Source: Azospirillum griseum (GTDB taxonomy: Bacteria; Pseudomonadota; Alphaproteobacteria; Azospirillales; Azospirillaceae). From it: a stretch of DNA of 64,000 bases. The notes under the pieces are model-generated. The model was not told the origin of the DNA. It searched no databases and was given only the letters and a program-made list of their open reading frames with translations. Positions 8,511-17,570 of the stretch are shown in pieces. Position 1 is the first letter of the stretch, and the number at the start of each line of letters is the position of its first letter. The position numbers and the translations under genes are program-made. The stretch covers positions 1-64,000 of the forward strand of contig NZ_RXMA01000023.1 in NCBI RefSeq assembly GCF_003966125.1, written 5' to 3'.

Positions 8511-9635
8511 ATGCTTTCCTCACTCAGCGGTTCCGGCGGCTACAGCGGCGTCAGCGCCTCCTCGACGCTTCAGAAATTCTATTCGAAGGCCGACGCGAAC
8601 AGCGATTCGTCCCTGACCAAGGACGAGCTGATCAGCGCGCTGAGCGAATCCAAAACCGCGTCGAAGGTTGGCAGCGGCAAGCTGTCCTCGGCGGTGGATG
8701 GCCTCATCAGCAGCCTGGATTCGGACTCCAACGGCTCGTTGAGCGCGACGGAGTTCAGTTCCTTCTCCAGCCAGTTCGATTACGGCAGCAGCAGCACCCT
8801 GTTGGCGGCGCAGGAGGCCAACGGCCAGCAGCAGCGCTTCCAGAACCTCTACTCCAGCCTGGACAGCGACAGCAGCGGCGGCATCAGCCAGGACGAGTTG
8901 AGTTCGGCGGTGTCGTCCTATCTGTCGTCCAATGGGTCGAGCACGACCGACAGCAGCAGCCTGTCGTCCAACCTGTTCAGCAGCCTGGACAGCGACAGCG
9001 ATGGATCGGTGTCGGAGGATGAACTGAGCAGCGCCCTGCAATCGGCGGAAAACAACCGCCCGCCACCGCCTCCGGGTCCGCCGCCCGCCAATGACCAGAC
9101 AAGCAGCGCCTCGTCGGATGCCTCCAGCCTCTATTCCAGCCTGGACAGCGACAGCAGCGGCGGGGTGAGCGAGGATGAGCTGAGTTCGGCCCTGTCCTCC
9201 TATCTGTCCTCCACCGGCTCCAGCTCGACCGACAGCGGTTCGCTCGCCTCCAGCCTGTTCAGCAGCCTGGACGCCGACAGCGACGGGTCGGTGTCGGAAG
9301 ACGAGCTGACCAGCGCCCTGCAATCGGCGGAGAACAACCGCCCGCCGCCGCCGCCGATGGGGCCGCCGCCCGCCAACGACACGGGATCGACCAGCGATCA
9401 GACCGCGTCCGACAGTTCGTCCAGCAGCACCAGCAGCGCGTCATCGACCAGCGCGTCGTCGTCGACCAGCTATGACCCGCTGGACACCAACAAGGATGGT
9501 TACGTGTCCGCCGAGGAGCGGCTTGCCGGGGCCACGGCGTCGGCCAACAGCCAGCAGAGCGGCGTGACCTCCAGCCGCCTCAGCAGCGACACGCTGCGCT
9601 TTCTGATGAGCAGCATGAACGAGGTGGCGGCGTAA
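8511..9635 (+). CDS. Ser/Asp-rich EF-hand repeat protein
   Basis: 374 residues of very low complexity (Ser, Asp, Gly, Ala) with seven recognisable 12-residue EF-hand calcium loops, the first at residues 28-39 (D-A-N-S-D-S-S-L-T-K-D-E); others read DSDSNGSLSATE, DSDSSGGISQDE, DSDSDGSVSEDE, DSDSSGGVSEDE, DADSDGSVSEDE and DTNKDGYVSAEE. A block of two loops plus a proline run (NNRPPPPPGPPP) occurs twice with little change, showing internal duplication. There is no classical signal peptide. It resembles proteins annotated as XopAW-type calcium-binding effectors, but a Ca2+ buffer or a protein secreted by a C-terminal signal is equally possible. A terminator follows. Confidence 0.85.
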   Translation: MLSSLSGSGGYSGVSASSTLQKFYSKADANSDSSLTKDELISALSESKTASKVGSGKLSSAVDGLISSLDSDSNGSLSATEFSSFSSQFDYGSSSTLLAAQEANGQQQRFQNLYSSLDSDSSGGISQDELSSAVSSYLSSNGSSTTDSSSLSSNLFSSLDSDSDGSVSEDELSSALQSAENNRPPPPPGPPPANDQTSSASSDASSLYSSLDSDSSGGVSEDELSSALSSYLSSTGSSSTDSGSLASSLFSSLDADSDGSVSEDELTSALQSAENNRPPPPPMGPPPANDTGSTSDQTASDSSSSSTSSASSTSASSSTSYDPLDTNKDGYVSAEERLAGATASANSQQSGVTSSRLSSDTLRFLMSSMNEVAA

Positions 9636-9682
9636 CGCGTCGGCCCGGTGCCTCCGGCTGCATCCGGGGCAGGGGGGAAACG

Positions 9683-9730
9683 GAACAGGGCGGATGGTGG
9701 GGGTTCACCGTCCGCCCTGTTCTGGTTTTG
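9683..9730 (+). terminator. Terminator of the EF-hand gene
   Basis: GAACAGGGCGGATGGTG (from 9683) pairs with CACCGTCCGCCCTGTTC over 17 positions with one G-T pair and a short loop, followed by TGGTTTT. It lies about 50 bases after the stop codon. Confidence 0.75.
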
Positions 9731-9758
9731 AGATTCGGTTTTGAGATCCGGTTTTGAG
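9724..9758. repeat. 13-bp tandem repeat, about 2.7 copies
   Basis: The unit GGTTTTGAGATYC starts at 9724, 9737 and 9750, directly behind the terminator stem and before the hemN stop on the other strand. Probably replication slippage; it also supplies T-rich tails for termination. Confidence 0.7.
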
Positions 9759-9788
9759 GTCGCCGCGCCGGGCCGTCGATGACGACCG

Positions 9789-11204
9789 TCACACCGCGCG
9801 GCTGTGGCGTCCGGCCCCGCTGGCCAGATGGGTGTCGAAGCGGGCGGCGACGATCCGCATCAGCGGGCGGGCCGATTCCGGCACATGGACGCGGCGTCCG
9901 TCGATGGTGGCGACCCCGTCGGCCACCAGATCGGCCAGATCGGCCAGATCGGCGTCGAACAGGCCGACGTCGTGGCCATGGGCCTGGGCAATGGCCCCGA
10001 CATCGACCGACAGGTCGCACATCAACCGCATGATCAGGTCGCGGCGCATGCGGTCGTCGTCGGTCAGGGCGATGCCCTTGGCGGTCGGCAGCCGCCCGGC
10101 CTCCACCGCGCTGGCGTACTGGTCGAACGGAACGGCGTTCTGGACATAGCCCTGCGGCAGCGCCCCGATGGAGGACGCGCCAAAGCCGAGCAGCGCGTCG
10201 GCGTCGTCGGTGGTGTAGCCCTGGAAGTTGCGGCCCAGGCGGCCTTCCTGCTGCTGCACGGCCAATTCGTCGCCGGGGCGGGCGAAATGGTCCAGCCCGA
10301 TGGCGCTGTACCCGGCGGCCCCCAGAGTGTCGGCGATGGCGGCGAACTGCTCCCACCGGCCCAGCGTGTCGGCCAGCACCGATTCGTCGATCTTCTTCTG
10401 GTGGGTCTTCATCCACGGCACATGGGCGTAGCCGAAGACCGACAGGCGGTCGGGGGCCATCTCCAGCGCGATTTCGGCGGAACGGGCGACGCTGTCCACC
10501 GATTGGTGCGGCAGGCCGTACATCAAATCCAAATTGACGTTGGTGATGCCTGCGTCGCGCAGCCAGTCCAGCGCCCGTTCGGTGGTCTCGCGCGGCTGCA
10601 CCCGGTTGATCGCCGCCTGCACCGTCGGGTCGAAATCCTGCACGCCGAGCGAGGCGCGGTTGACCCCGGCCCGGCCCAGCGCCGCCGCCATGTCCGCCGT
10701 CAGGGTGCGGGGGTCGATCTCGATGGCGAGTTCGGCGTCGGCGGCGACGTCGAAGCGGGCGCGCAGCAGGTCGAACAGCGGCCCGACATCCTCCGGGGCC
10801 ATCATGGTCGGGGTTCCGCCGCCGAAATGGATGTGACGCACGCCGAGACGGCCGGGAATCCGGTCGGCCACCATGGCGATCTCGCGGCGCAGATGGCCCA
10901 GATACTCGGCGATCGGGGCGTAGCGCGCGACGATCTTGGTGTGGCAGCCGCAATACCAGCACATCTGATGGCAGAAGGGGATGTGCAGATAGAGCGAGCC
11001 GGAGCGGCGCGGATCCAGCGCCTCCAGCCAGCCGCCATAGACATCGGCGTCCACGGCGGGGGTGAAGTGCGGCGCGGTCGGGTAGCTGGTGTAACGCGGC
11101 ACCCGCAACCCGTCATATTTGGCGAGCAACGCCGGATCCACCGACGCGGCGGCGGAACGGTGGGTGGAACGGGCGGCGGCGGGGGTGGGGGCGAGTGCGT
11201 TCAT
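9789..11204 (-). CDS. hemN: Oxygen-independent coproporphyrinogen III oxidase (HemN)
   Basis: 471 residues, normal HemN length. It is a radical-SAM enzyme that decarboxylates coproporphyrinogen III to protoporphyrinogen IX when oxygen is scarce. The iron-sulfur CxxxCxxC motif is C78-C82-C85 (HIPFCHQMCWYCGCHTK); next come HFGGGTP and the HemN-specific VPRYTSYPTAPHF near residue 40, and the C-terminal HemN domain is complete. The ATG at 11204 is preferred over a GTG 45 bases upstream because that GTG lies inside an FNR-type box. No Shine-Dalgarno is seen before the ATG, so a nearly leaderless mRNA is possible. Regulation by an FNR/FnrL protein is expected. Confidence 0.95.
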   Translation of the reverse strand: MNALAPTPAAARSTHRSAAASVDPALLAKYDGLRVPRYTSYPTAPHFTPAVDADVYGGWLEALDPRRSGSLYLHIPFCHQMCWYCGCHTKIVARYAPIAEYLGHLRREIAMVADRIPGRLGVRHIHFGGGTPTMMAPEDVGPLFDLLRARFDVAADAELAIEIDPRTLTADMAAALGRAGVNRASLGVQDFDPTVQAAINRVQPRETTERALDWLRDAGITNVNLDLMYGLPHQSVDSVARSAEIALEMAPDRLSVFGYAHVPWMKTHQKKIDESVLADTLGRWEQFAAIADTLGAAGYSAIGLDHFARPGDELAVQQQEGRLGRNFQGYTTDDADALLGFGASSIGALPQGYVQNAVPFDQYASAVEAGRLPTAKGIALTDDDRMRRDLIMRLMCDLSVDVGAIAQAHGHDVGLFDADLADLADLVADGVATIDGRRVHVPESARPLMRIVAARFDTHLASGAGRHSRAV

Positions 11205-11240
11205 GGGCGACAGAGTGCCGCAGGCGGGGCGGTTTCCGCC

Positions 11241-11254
11241 TTGATCCACGTCAA
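11241..11254 (-). promoter_or_regulatory. FNR/FnrL-type box upstream of hemN
   Basis: TTGATCCACGTCAA matches the FNR consensus TTGAT-N4-ATCAA at nine of ten positions. Its centre is about 43 bases before the hemN ATG. If it acts at -41.5 the transcript would begin within a few bases of the ATG, and a weak -10 (CACTCT on the minus strand) is correctly placed for this. Confidence 0.75.
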
Positions 11255-11281
11255 GCGTGGGCGGGCGGTCGCTGGCCCCGC

Positions 11282-11722
11282 TCAGGGGTCGGGCGGGCGT
11301 CCGCCCAGCCGTTCCTCAAGATGGGCGTGCAGCAGGTTGAGGTTGATCTTGTTGGCCTTGAACAGCACGTCGAAGACGGTGCCGACCACCGGGATCGAGC
11401 CGAACAGCCAATCCGCGCCCACATTCGTCACCATGCGCAGGATCAGCGGGCGGGGCAGGCCAAAGCGCACCGCCTCCCGCAGGATCCAGACGGAGACGAC
11501 GGCGGTCACGGTGTCGCCCACCACCGGGACGACGCTGGCGATGCCGTCCAGCCCGACCGGCACGCGCAGGATGGGGATGCGCCAGCGCGTGTCCATCAGC
11601 CGGGCGACCCGCCGCAGCCGCTCCAGCCGTTCGAAATCGTCGTGGGTCAGGCCGTCCGCGCCGTAGGGCGCGGCGTCCGGCGACAGGGTGAAGGCGCGGC
11701 GGCGGTCGCGGGTGGTGTTCAT
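11282..11722 (-). CDS. DUF4112 membrane protein
   Basis: 146 residues matching the DUF4112 family: a conserved early segment (LMDTRWRIPILRVPVGLDGI), two hydrophobic stretches each introduced by a P-V-x-G-D/T pattern (SVVPVVGDTVT and GSIPVVGTVFDVLFKANKINLNLL). Probably a small inner-membrane protein of unknown function. AGGAG stands 8 bases before the ATG at 11722, which decides the start. It follows hemN's promoter region on the same strand but is separated from nhaA upstream by about 130 bases. Confidence 0.8.
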   Translation of the reverse strand: MNTTRDRRRAFTLSPDAAPYGADGLTHDDFERLERLRRVARLMDTRWRIPILRVPVGLDGIASVVPVVGDTVTAVVSVWILREAVRFGLPRPLILRMVTNVGADWLFGSIPVVGTVFDVLFKANKINLNLLHAHLEERLGGRPPDP

Positions 11723-11852
11723 CCGGGACGCTCCTGAGAGGCGCATGGGCCAAAAATCTGGGGCCGGAAAGGCGTGGTGGCGATCCCAAAGAGATGGTGG
11801 CCCGGCGGCCCGACATCCAGCGGCCCACCTTCAATCGTCCGGCCTTCAATCC

Positions 11853-13058
11853 TCAGCCGCGCGCCGCCGTGGTCCGCCCGGCCAGCCACAGCACCAGATA
11901 GCCGACGATGGCGGACAGGATGGAGCCGGTCAGCACCCCCAACCGCACCGACACCGCGTAGGACGGATCGGGAAAGGCCAGCGTGCCGATGAACAGGCTC
12001 ATGGTGAAGCCGATGCCGGTCAGCAGCGCCACGCCGTAAATCTGTGTCCAGGACGCCCCGGCGGGCGGGCGGGCCAGCCCGGCGCGCACCGCCAGCCACA
12101 CCGCCAGATACACCCCGACCTGCTTGCCCAGGAACAGGCCCAGCGCGATGCCCAGCGGCACCGGGGCCAGCAGGCTGGCGGGGGTGATGCCGTCCAGCGG
12201 CACGCCCGCGTTGGCCAGCGCGAAAATCGGCATGATGGCGAAGGCGACCCAGGGGTGCAGCGCGTGCTCCAGCCGCAGCAGCGGTGCCGTCTCCGCCGAT
12301 GTTCCGGAGGCTGATTTCCCGGTCGCCCCCGCCCCGCGCAGCGGGATGGCGAAGGCCAGAACCACCCCGGCGAGGGTGGCGTGGATGCCCGATTTCAGCA
12401 CGCACACCCACAGCACCAGCCCGACCAGCAGATAGGGCGTCAGCGACCGAACCCCCCGGCGGTTCATCCCCCACAGCACCAACCCGGCGACCACGGCCAG
12501 GCCAAAGGCCAGCGGGACGAAACCATGGTTGTAGAACAGGGCGATGATGATGATCGCGCCCAGATCGTCCATGATCGCCAGAGCCAGGAGGAAAATGCGC
12601 AGGCTGGCGGGAACCCGCGACCCCAGCAGCGCCAGCACGCCGACGGCAAAGGCGATGTCGGTGGCCGCCGGAATGGCCCAGCCCTGCAAGGCCCCCGGCT
12701 CGACCCGCGCGAAGGCGCAATAGACGAGCGCCGGGGCGGCCATGCCGCCCAGCGCGGCGATGCCGGGGAGCATCGCCTTGGACCGGCTCGACAATTCGCC
12801 CTGCAACACCTCCCGCTTGATCTCCAGCCCGACCAGCAGGAAGAAGATCGCCATCAGCCCGTCGTTGATCCACAGAATCAACGGTTTGTCCAACCCGACC
12901 CCGCCCGCCGTGACGGTGACGGGCATGGCCAGAGCGGCGTCGTACAGCGGCGCTGCGGCGGAGTTGGCGAGGATCAGTGCCAGCGCCGCCGCCATCATCA
13001 GAACGACGCCGCTGGCGCTTTCGGTTTTCAGGAAGGCGCCAACGCGCGACAGGCTCAT
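11853..13058 (-). CDS. nhaA: Na+/H+ antiporter NhaA
   Basis: 401 residues with about 12 membrane helices, matching NhaA throughout (N terminus [68 protein letters not shown]). The adjacent ion-binding aspartates of helix V lie in the last segment (ATDIAF has one Asp at the expected site; the preceding residue is Thr as in NhaA). It exports Na+ against protons in the inner membrane. A Gly/Ala/Ser-rich loop near residue 235 is slightly longer than in E. coli. Divergent from the Tim44-domain gene. Confidence 0.95.
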   Translation of the reverse strand: MSLSRVGAFLKTESASGVVLMMAAALALILANSAAAPLYDAALAMPVTVTAGGVGLDKPLILWINDGLMAIFFLLVGLEIKREVLQGELSSRSKAMLPGIAALGGMAAPALVYCAFARVEPGALQGWAIPAATDIAFAVGVLALLGSRVPASLRIFLLALAIMDDLGAIIIIALFYNHGFVPLAFGLAVVAGLVLWGMNRRGVRSLTPYLLVGLVLWVCVLKSGIHATLAGVVLAFAIPLRGAGATGKSASGTSAETAPLLRLEHALHPWVAFAIMPIFALANAGVPLDGITPASLLAPVPLGIALGLFLGKQVGVYLAVWLAVRAGLARPPAGASWTQIYGVALLTGIGFTMSLFIGTLAFPDPSYAVSVRLGVLTGSILSAIVGYLVLWLAGRTTAARG

Positions 13059-13311
13059 CGTTCGAATCTCGGGGAAAAGGGACGGGCAAACGGGAACGGG
13101 GCGCGGCCAACGCGCCGCAGCACGCGCATGATGACGGGATTTCGCGGCATTTCAAAGGCGGATGGCGGCGCAGGACCGGGCAAGCGCGGGTGTCGTATGA
13201 AAACGGAATGTCACAGAAAACATGCTATTGGGTTTGATGTCGGAAAATCCGATCCACCCCCCTTCACGGGACGCGCGGCCATCCCCATGTGCTGACGCAT
13301 CCCTGGACCTG

Positions 13312-14433
13312 ATGGTTGTTGCGATCATGACCGAGAACACCCGACCTACCACCGTTTCCTCCAGCTCTGTTGTGGCGACTCGCGGTGTTTCCGCGTCGCC
13401 CGCCCGCCGTTTCACCGCTGTGGCGGTGGCGCTGATGGTGGCCCTGTCGGCGGGAGCCGCCGACGCGCGCGCGTCCAAGAGCACCTCCTCCGGCAGCCGG
13501 GGTGAGCGGACTCACAGCGAGCCTGCGGCGACCACCACCGCGCCGACCACCGCCAAGCCGATGGAGCGCACCACCGCTCCGGCCACCCAGCCCGCCGCCC
13601 AACCGGGCATGGCGACTCCGGCGGCGGCGCAGTCCGGCGGCTTCTTCAAGGGCGGCGGCTTCATGTCCGGCCTGATGGGCGGCCTGATCGGCGCTGGCAT
13701 CGGTGCCATGCTGTTCGGCGGCGGCTTCTTCGAAGGGCTGGGCAGCTTCGCGGGCGTGTTGGGCTTCATCCTGCAAGTTCTGCTGGTCGTTTTCCTGGTC
13801 CGTCTGGCGGTGCGCTTCTTCCGCAACCGGTCGGCGCAAGGCCCGACCCCGGCCTATGCCGGTGGTCCGCTGAACCGCGACGCCGGGTTGAACCCGCAGA
13901 ACGGCGGCGGTCCGACCGCTGGCGGTTCGCTGGGCGGCCTGAGTGGCTTGGCCGGTGGTGCCGGTGCTGCCGCTGGTTTGGGCGGTGGTTCGGCCGCTGG
14001 CCGCGCCGCGCCGCGCCAGCCCGATGAAATCGGCGTCCAGCCCGCCGACTATGAGGCGTTCGAACGCCTGCTGGTCGAGGTGCAGACCGCCTATGGCCGC
14101 GAGGACATCGATGGCCTGAAGCAGCGGACCACGCCGGAAATGCTGTCCTATCTGAGCGGCGATCTGGCCGACAACAAGGCGCGCGGCGTCGTCAACGCGG
14201 TGTCGGACGTCACCCTGTTGCAGGGCGATCTGTCGGAAGCCTGGCGCGAAGGCAACGTCGAATACGCCACCGTCGCCATGCGCTTCTCGCTGATCGACGT
14301 CACCAAGGACCGCGCCACCGGCCGTGTGGTGGAGGGCGACGCCAGCCGCCCGACCGAGGCAACCGAGCTGTGGACCTTCGTCCGTCCCATCGGCGGGGCG
14401 TGGCACCTGTCGGCCATCCAGCAGACCCGCTGA
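13312..14433 (+). CDS. Tim44-domain membrane protein
   Basis: About 373 residues. The N terminus has a signal or anchor segment (RRFTAVAVALMVALSAGAADA), followed by a Thr/Ala/Pro linker, a Gly-rich hydrophobic pair (GGFFKGGGFMSGLMGGLIGAGI and GFILQVLLVVFLVRLAVRFF), a second Gly-rich linker and a C-terminal Tim44/mL45-like domain (about 250-373, starting ADYEAFERLLVEVQTAY). Bacterial members are inner-membrane or periplasmic proteins of unclear role. The start is uncertain: ATG 13312 or ATG 13327 in the same frame; neither has a strong Shine-Dalgarno. A terminator follows. Confidence 0.8.
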   Translation: MVVAIMTENTRPTTVSSSSVVATRGVSASPARRFTAVAVALMVALSAGAADARASKSTSSGSRGERTHSEPAATTTAPTTAKPMERTTAPATQPAAQPGMATPAAAQSGGFFKGGGFMSGLMGGLIGAGIGAMLFGGGFFEGLGSFAGVLGFILQVLLVVFLVRLAVRFFRNRSAQGPTPAYAGGPLNRDAGLNPQNGGGPTAGGSLGGLSGLAGGAGAAAGLGGGSAAGRAAPRQPDEIGVQPADYEAFERLLVEVQTAYGREDIDGLKQRTTPEMLSYLSGDLADNKARGVVNAVSDVTLLQGDLSEAWREGNVEYATVAMRFSLIDVTKDRATGRVVEGDASRPTEATELWTFVRPIGGAWHLSAIQQTR

Positions 14434-14476
14434 TCGCCGCGCCCGGGACAGGGTTTGAGAACTGTGTCGACATGAG

Positions 14477-14505
14477 AACGCCCCGGTCGTTGGCCGGGGC
14501 GTTTT
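14477..14505 (+). terminator. Terminator after Tim44-domain gene
   Basis: AACGCCCCGG pairs with CCGGGGCGTT over 10 positions with a 7-base loop and ends in TTTT. It lies between convergent genes and may also act on the minus strand. Confidence 0.8.
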
Positions 14506-14553
14506 CCGTTGGTGCGGTGTGTCGGTGCACGAAGGAGGACGTGAGCGGACCGC

Positions 14554-14748
14554 TCAGTAACGGGTGGCCCAATCCGGCGCGGGGGCGGGCGTGGCCTCGT
14601 CCTCCGGCCCGATCATCCCCGGCTCAATCATCCAGCGGGCGTCATCCGTGGACAGGGGCGCGTGCAGGGGCAGTTGCCGGGCAAACTCCGCCGATTCCGT
14701 CTCGCGGCGTTGTTTCAGCAAACGGTCGGCCAGATGTGCGGGCAGCAT
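14554..14748 (-). CDS. Small uncharacterised protein
   Basis: 64 residues, beginning MLPAHLADRLLKQRRETES and ending in an acidic, Pro/Ala-rich tail (EDEATPAPAPDWATRY). Not recognised. It is called as real because AAGGAG stands 8 bases before the ATG and it occupies its own intergenic slot between a terminator and the DTW gene. The N-terminal half is charged and probably helical; there is no membrane segment. Confidence 0.6.
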   Translation of the reverse strand: MLPAHLADRLLKQRRETESAEFARQLPLHAPLSTDDARWMIEPGMIGPEDEATPAPAPDWATRY

Positions 14749-15076
14749 GGCGGATCTCCTTCTGAGCGCCGGGGGCATTCCGGGATCGACCCTGTGGTCG
14801 GGACCGTCCTTCCCCGTCCTGGTTGCCTGACACTTTACAACGCAAGTTCCAGGCCAGCCGTGACGAGCGTCACACAAGTCCATCACACACACGCAATCCT
14901 CTACAAACGGTTTATGACCACCGGGGGGAGGTCCGTGACCGTGTTCGGCGGGCTGTGGCGTTTTCGCCGCACCGGGCACGAGATGTGGTTCCCTTCCGCG
15001 CCGATCCAACCCATAGTCGGCTCAAACCAGACCCGCGTTTTCGCTTTTGCCCTGTTGTAAGGACTTTGTTCACCCC
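14749..15076. other. 328-base gap, possible 41-codon ORF
   Basis: This is the divergent region between the 64-residue gene and the DTW gene. It holds one weak coding candidate on the plus strand: GTG at 14935 with GGGGAGG just before it, reading 41 codons (VTVFGGLWRFRRTGHEMWF onward) to TAA at 15058-15060, shortly before the DTW ATG. It could be a leader ORF or chance. No other structure was seen. Confidence 0.3.
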
Positions 15077-15796
15077 ATGCGCAGCGCCGCCGCCCCCGCT
15101 CCCGAGATTTGCCCGACCTGCCTAAAACTTCAGCATTTGTGCGTGTGCGAGGCGGTGGAACCGATCCCGACTCGCATTTTCCTTCTCGTTTTGCAGCACC
15201 CGCAGGAAAAACGCGAAAATCTGGGCACGGCGCAGATCGCCCATCTGCAATTCCCCAATTCGGCGCTGAAGATCGGCTTGAGCTGGCCCAACCTGAAACG
15301 CATCCTCGGGCGCGAGGTGGATTACAAGCGCTGGGGCGTGCTGTATCTCGGCCCGGCCAAGGCCGGTGCCGCTCCGCTGCCCAGCGAGGTGGTGGTGGTG
15401 GACAAGGCGGGCGCGCCGCAGAAGGACAGCGACTCGGTGCTGGCCGGGCTGGAGGGCGTCATCGTTCTGGATGGCACCTGGAGCCAGGCGAAAACCCTGT
15501 GGTGGCGCAACGCGTGGCTGCTGAAATGCCGCCGCATCGTGCTGAACCCATCCTTCACCTCCATGTATGGTCAGGCGCGCAAGGAGCCGCGCCGCGACAG
15601 CGTGTCGACGCTGGAGGCCGCCGCCTTCCTGCTGTCGCGGCTGGAGCGGGACGCCGGGATTCTGGACCGCGCGTTGGCCCCCTTCGCCCTGCTGCTGAAG
15701 AAGGTGCGCGCGCCGCGTCCGCGCCCACCGCGCCCCGGTGATGCGCCCGCCAGCGCCGCGCCGCTCGACGAGTCGGATGGCAGCGACGAGGCATGA
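15077..15796 (+). CDS. DTW-domain protein, probable tRNA acp3U methyl-like transferase (TapT family)
   Basis: 239 residues. The family motif appears as D132-G-T-W135 (VLDGTWSQAKTLWWRN). The N terminus has two Cys pairs (CPTC at 12-15 and LCVC at 22-24) that probably bind zinc. DTW proteins of the TapT/TuaA group transfer the 3-amino-3-carboxypropyl group of S-adenosylmethionine to uridine in tRNA; this is the likely role. The C-terminal 25 residues are Pro/Arg-rich then acidic and look disordered. AAGGA lies a little far (about 14 bases) from the ATG at 15077. Confidence 0.82.
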   Translation: MRSAAAPAPEICPTCLKLQHLCVCEAVEPIPTRIFLLVLQHPQEKRENLGTAQIAHLQFPNSALKIGLSWPNLKRILGREVDYKRWGVLYLGPAKAGAAPLPSEVVVVDKAGAPQKDSDSVLAGLEGVIVLDGTWSQAKTLWWRNAWLLKCRRIVLNPSFTSMYGQARKEPRRDSVSTLEAAAFLLSRLERDAGILDRALAPFALLLKKVRAPRPRPPRPGDAPASAAPLDESDGSDEA

Positions 15797-15956
15797 GCGT
15801 GACGCGGCGGTGATGTGTTCGTGAACGAACGGTTGCCCGGTTGACGCTGTGGGGTGGGGCGCGTCCAATGGTCCACCCCGCGCGTCCACCGGTGACGGTT
15901 GGGAGTGCCGGGGATTCCGTCGGCGTGCGAACGTCCATTTGCGAAAAGGGAGCATC

Positions 15957-16535
15957 ATGGCCCGCGATTTCGTTCCGTTCGGCTTGACCGTCTGCGGCCT
16001 GGAGGAGTTGGCCGGGTTCGGCAACGCCGGGGTCAGTCATGTGCTGTCGATCCTCGACCCCGACCATCCGGAACCGCCCGCCTTCGCCGCCTATGGCGAT
16101 CACCAGCGGATCGAGTTCCGCTTTCACGACATCATCGACCCCACACCGGGCGAAATCGCGCCGCAGAAACACGATGTCGAGCGCATCCTGTCCTTTGGCC
16201 GCGAGTTGATGGCCGCCCCGGAGCGTTGCCGCCATCTGCTGGTCCATTGCCACGCCGGGATTTCCCGCTCCACGGCGGCGCTGACGATGCTGCTGGTGCA
16301 GGCCCGGCCCGACCGTCCGGCGGCGGACGCGATGGACGCGGTGGCCGCCATTCGCGGCAAGGCCTGGCCGAATCTGCGGATGATCGAGTTCGCCGACGCC
16401 GCGCTGGGCCGCAACGGCGACCTGATCGCGGCCGCGCGCGCCCGTCACCGCAAGGTGGGGTTGGAGCGGCCCGAGCTGGTGCAGTTCATGATCGACAACG
16501 GTCGCATCCGCGAGGTCGAAGACCTGATCGACTGA
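15957..16535 (+). CDS. Protein tyrosine phosphatase-like protein
   Basis: 192 residues with the phosphatase P-loop HCHAGISRSTAA: nucleophile C98 and phosphate-binding R104. A candidate general-acid Asp lies in the segment FHDIIDPTPGE (about 57-66). The small size and the loop fit the dual-specificity or atypical tyrosine phosphatase group seen in alphaproteobacteria. Cytoplasmic. AAAAGGGAG six bases before ATG 15957 decides the start. Substrate unknown. The C-terminal 40 residues are helical and charged. Confidence 0.85.
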   Translation: MARDFVPFGLTVCGLEELAGFGNAGVSHVLSILDPDHPEPPAFAAYGDHQRIEFRFHDIIDPTPGEIAPQKHDVERILSFGRELMAAPERCRHLLVHCHAGISRSTAALTMLLVQARPDRPAADAMDAVAAIRGKAWPNLRMIEFADAALGRNGDLIAAARARHRKVGLERPELVQFMIDNGRIREVEDLID

Positions 16536-16589
16536 AGCCGGGTGGTGGAAAACCGGATGGGTGGCGGTGGACGGTGAGCGGTGTTCGCC

Positions 16590-17228
16590 TCAGCGCTCCG
16601 TCACCGCCAGCCGCAGCCCCAACCCAATCAACAGTGCCCCCAGCGTCCGGTCCAGCCACTGGGCCAGCCGCTGGTTGCCGCGCAGGCGGGCGGTGATGCG
16701 GTCGCCCAGCAGCACCAGCGGTGGTTCGACCACAACGGCGACGGCGATGACGAGCACGCCGTGCAGCAGGATCTGCGCCCACACCGGCCCGGCCCCCTCG
16801 ACGACGAATTGCGGCAGGAAGGCGAGAAAGAAGATCGCGACCTTCGGATTCAGCAGGTCGATCAACACGCCCTGGCGGTAGACCGCCCACAGATTCGGTG
16901 GCTCCGCCGACCCGTCCGGGGCGAGGAAGGCCCCGCCGTGGGACCGCAGGGCCTGCACGCCGATCCACAGCAGATAGGCGACCCCCACCCATTTGACGAC
17001 GGAAAAGGCCAGCGCCGAGGCGGCGACGATGGCCGACAGACCCAGCGCGGCGAGCAGGACATGGCCGAAGGCTCCCGTCCAGATGCCGACCATGGCCGCC
17101 GTGCCAGCGCGCGCCCCGCCCTTGACCGTGTGGCCCAGGATGAAGGCCATGTCCGGCCCCGGCGACAGATTCAGCAGGACCGCCGTCGTCAGAAAGGCGG
17201 CCCAATGGGCGGCGTCGTAGAGAAGCAT
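16590..17228 (-). CDS. LysE/RhtB-family amino-acid exporter
   Basis: 212 residues, about six membrane helices, with the family signature LLNLSPGPDMAFILGHTVKGG near residue 20 and the mid-protein LIDLLNPKVAIFFLAFLPQFV. These proteins export amino acids or derivatives such as homoserine lactone across the inner membrane. The ATG at 17228 follows the stop of the lipoprotein gene by two bases on the same strand, so translation is probably coupled. Substrate not predictable. Confidence 0.9.
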   Translation of the reverse strand: MLLYDAAHWAAFLTTAVLLNLSPGPDMAFILGHTVKGGARAGTAAMVGIWTGAFGHVLLAALGLSAIVAASALAFSVVKWVGVAYLLWIGVQALRSHGGAFLAPDGSAEPPNLWAVYRQGVLIDLLNPKVAIFFLAFLPQFVVEGAGPVWAQILLHGVLVIAVAVVVEPPLVLLGDRITARLRGNQRLAQWLDRTLGALLIGLGLRLAVTER

Positions 17229-17230
17229 GG

Positions 17231-17470
17231 TCAGGGCGTGCGCGTCGGGACCGCGCCGATGGCGGTTTCCCCGGCGCTGCTGACAACGCCCGCCGCCGTG
17301 CCAACCGCCGATCCGGTCGCGCTGGCGGCGGTGCCGACGGTGGAGGTGACGATCGACCCGGTCGTGCTGACCACCGAGCCGACCACCCTGGCCGTGTCGC
17401 TGACCGCCCCGCAGCCGGTCAGGAGGCCAGCGATCAACAGGGGAAGGGCGGCGAAAGCAGGACGGGGCAT
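17231..17470 (-). CDS. Small lipoprotein
   Basis: 79 residues: a short signal peptide with lipobox LTGC (Cys at about residue 20), then a Ser/Thr/Val/Ala-rich low-complexity stretch with repeated 'VGSVVSTTGSIVTSTVGTA'-type heptads, resembling entericidin-like or outer-membrane-attached small lipoproteins. GGAGGTG six bases before the ATG at 17470 decides the start. It is coupled to the LysE-type gene downstream. Function unknown. Confidence 0.7.
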   Translation of the reverse strand: MPRPAFAALPLLIAGLLTGCGAVSDTARVVGSVVSTTGSIVTSTVGTAASATGSAVGTAAGVVSSAGETAIGAVPTRTP

Positions 17471-17570
17471 GGGCGACACCTCCACAGGAAACAAGGGCGC
17501 TGGAGATTGACAGGTTGAGCGCCCCGGCTGTCAAGAATCAGAATGCCCCATCGCCGCCGCTGTTCCGGCA

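Noticed and set aside
9804..11666. Long open frame on the plus strand opposite hemN (620 codons)
   Set aside because: It is a GC-driven shadow of hemN and DUF4112; composition is Gly/Arg/Gln-rich with no family pattern.
13222..13311. Earlier start for the Tim44-domain gene
   Set aside because: The extra residues are not family-like and would overlap the nhaA promoter region.
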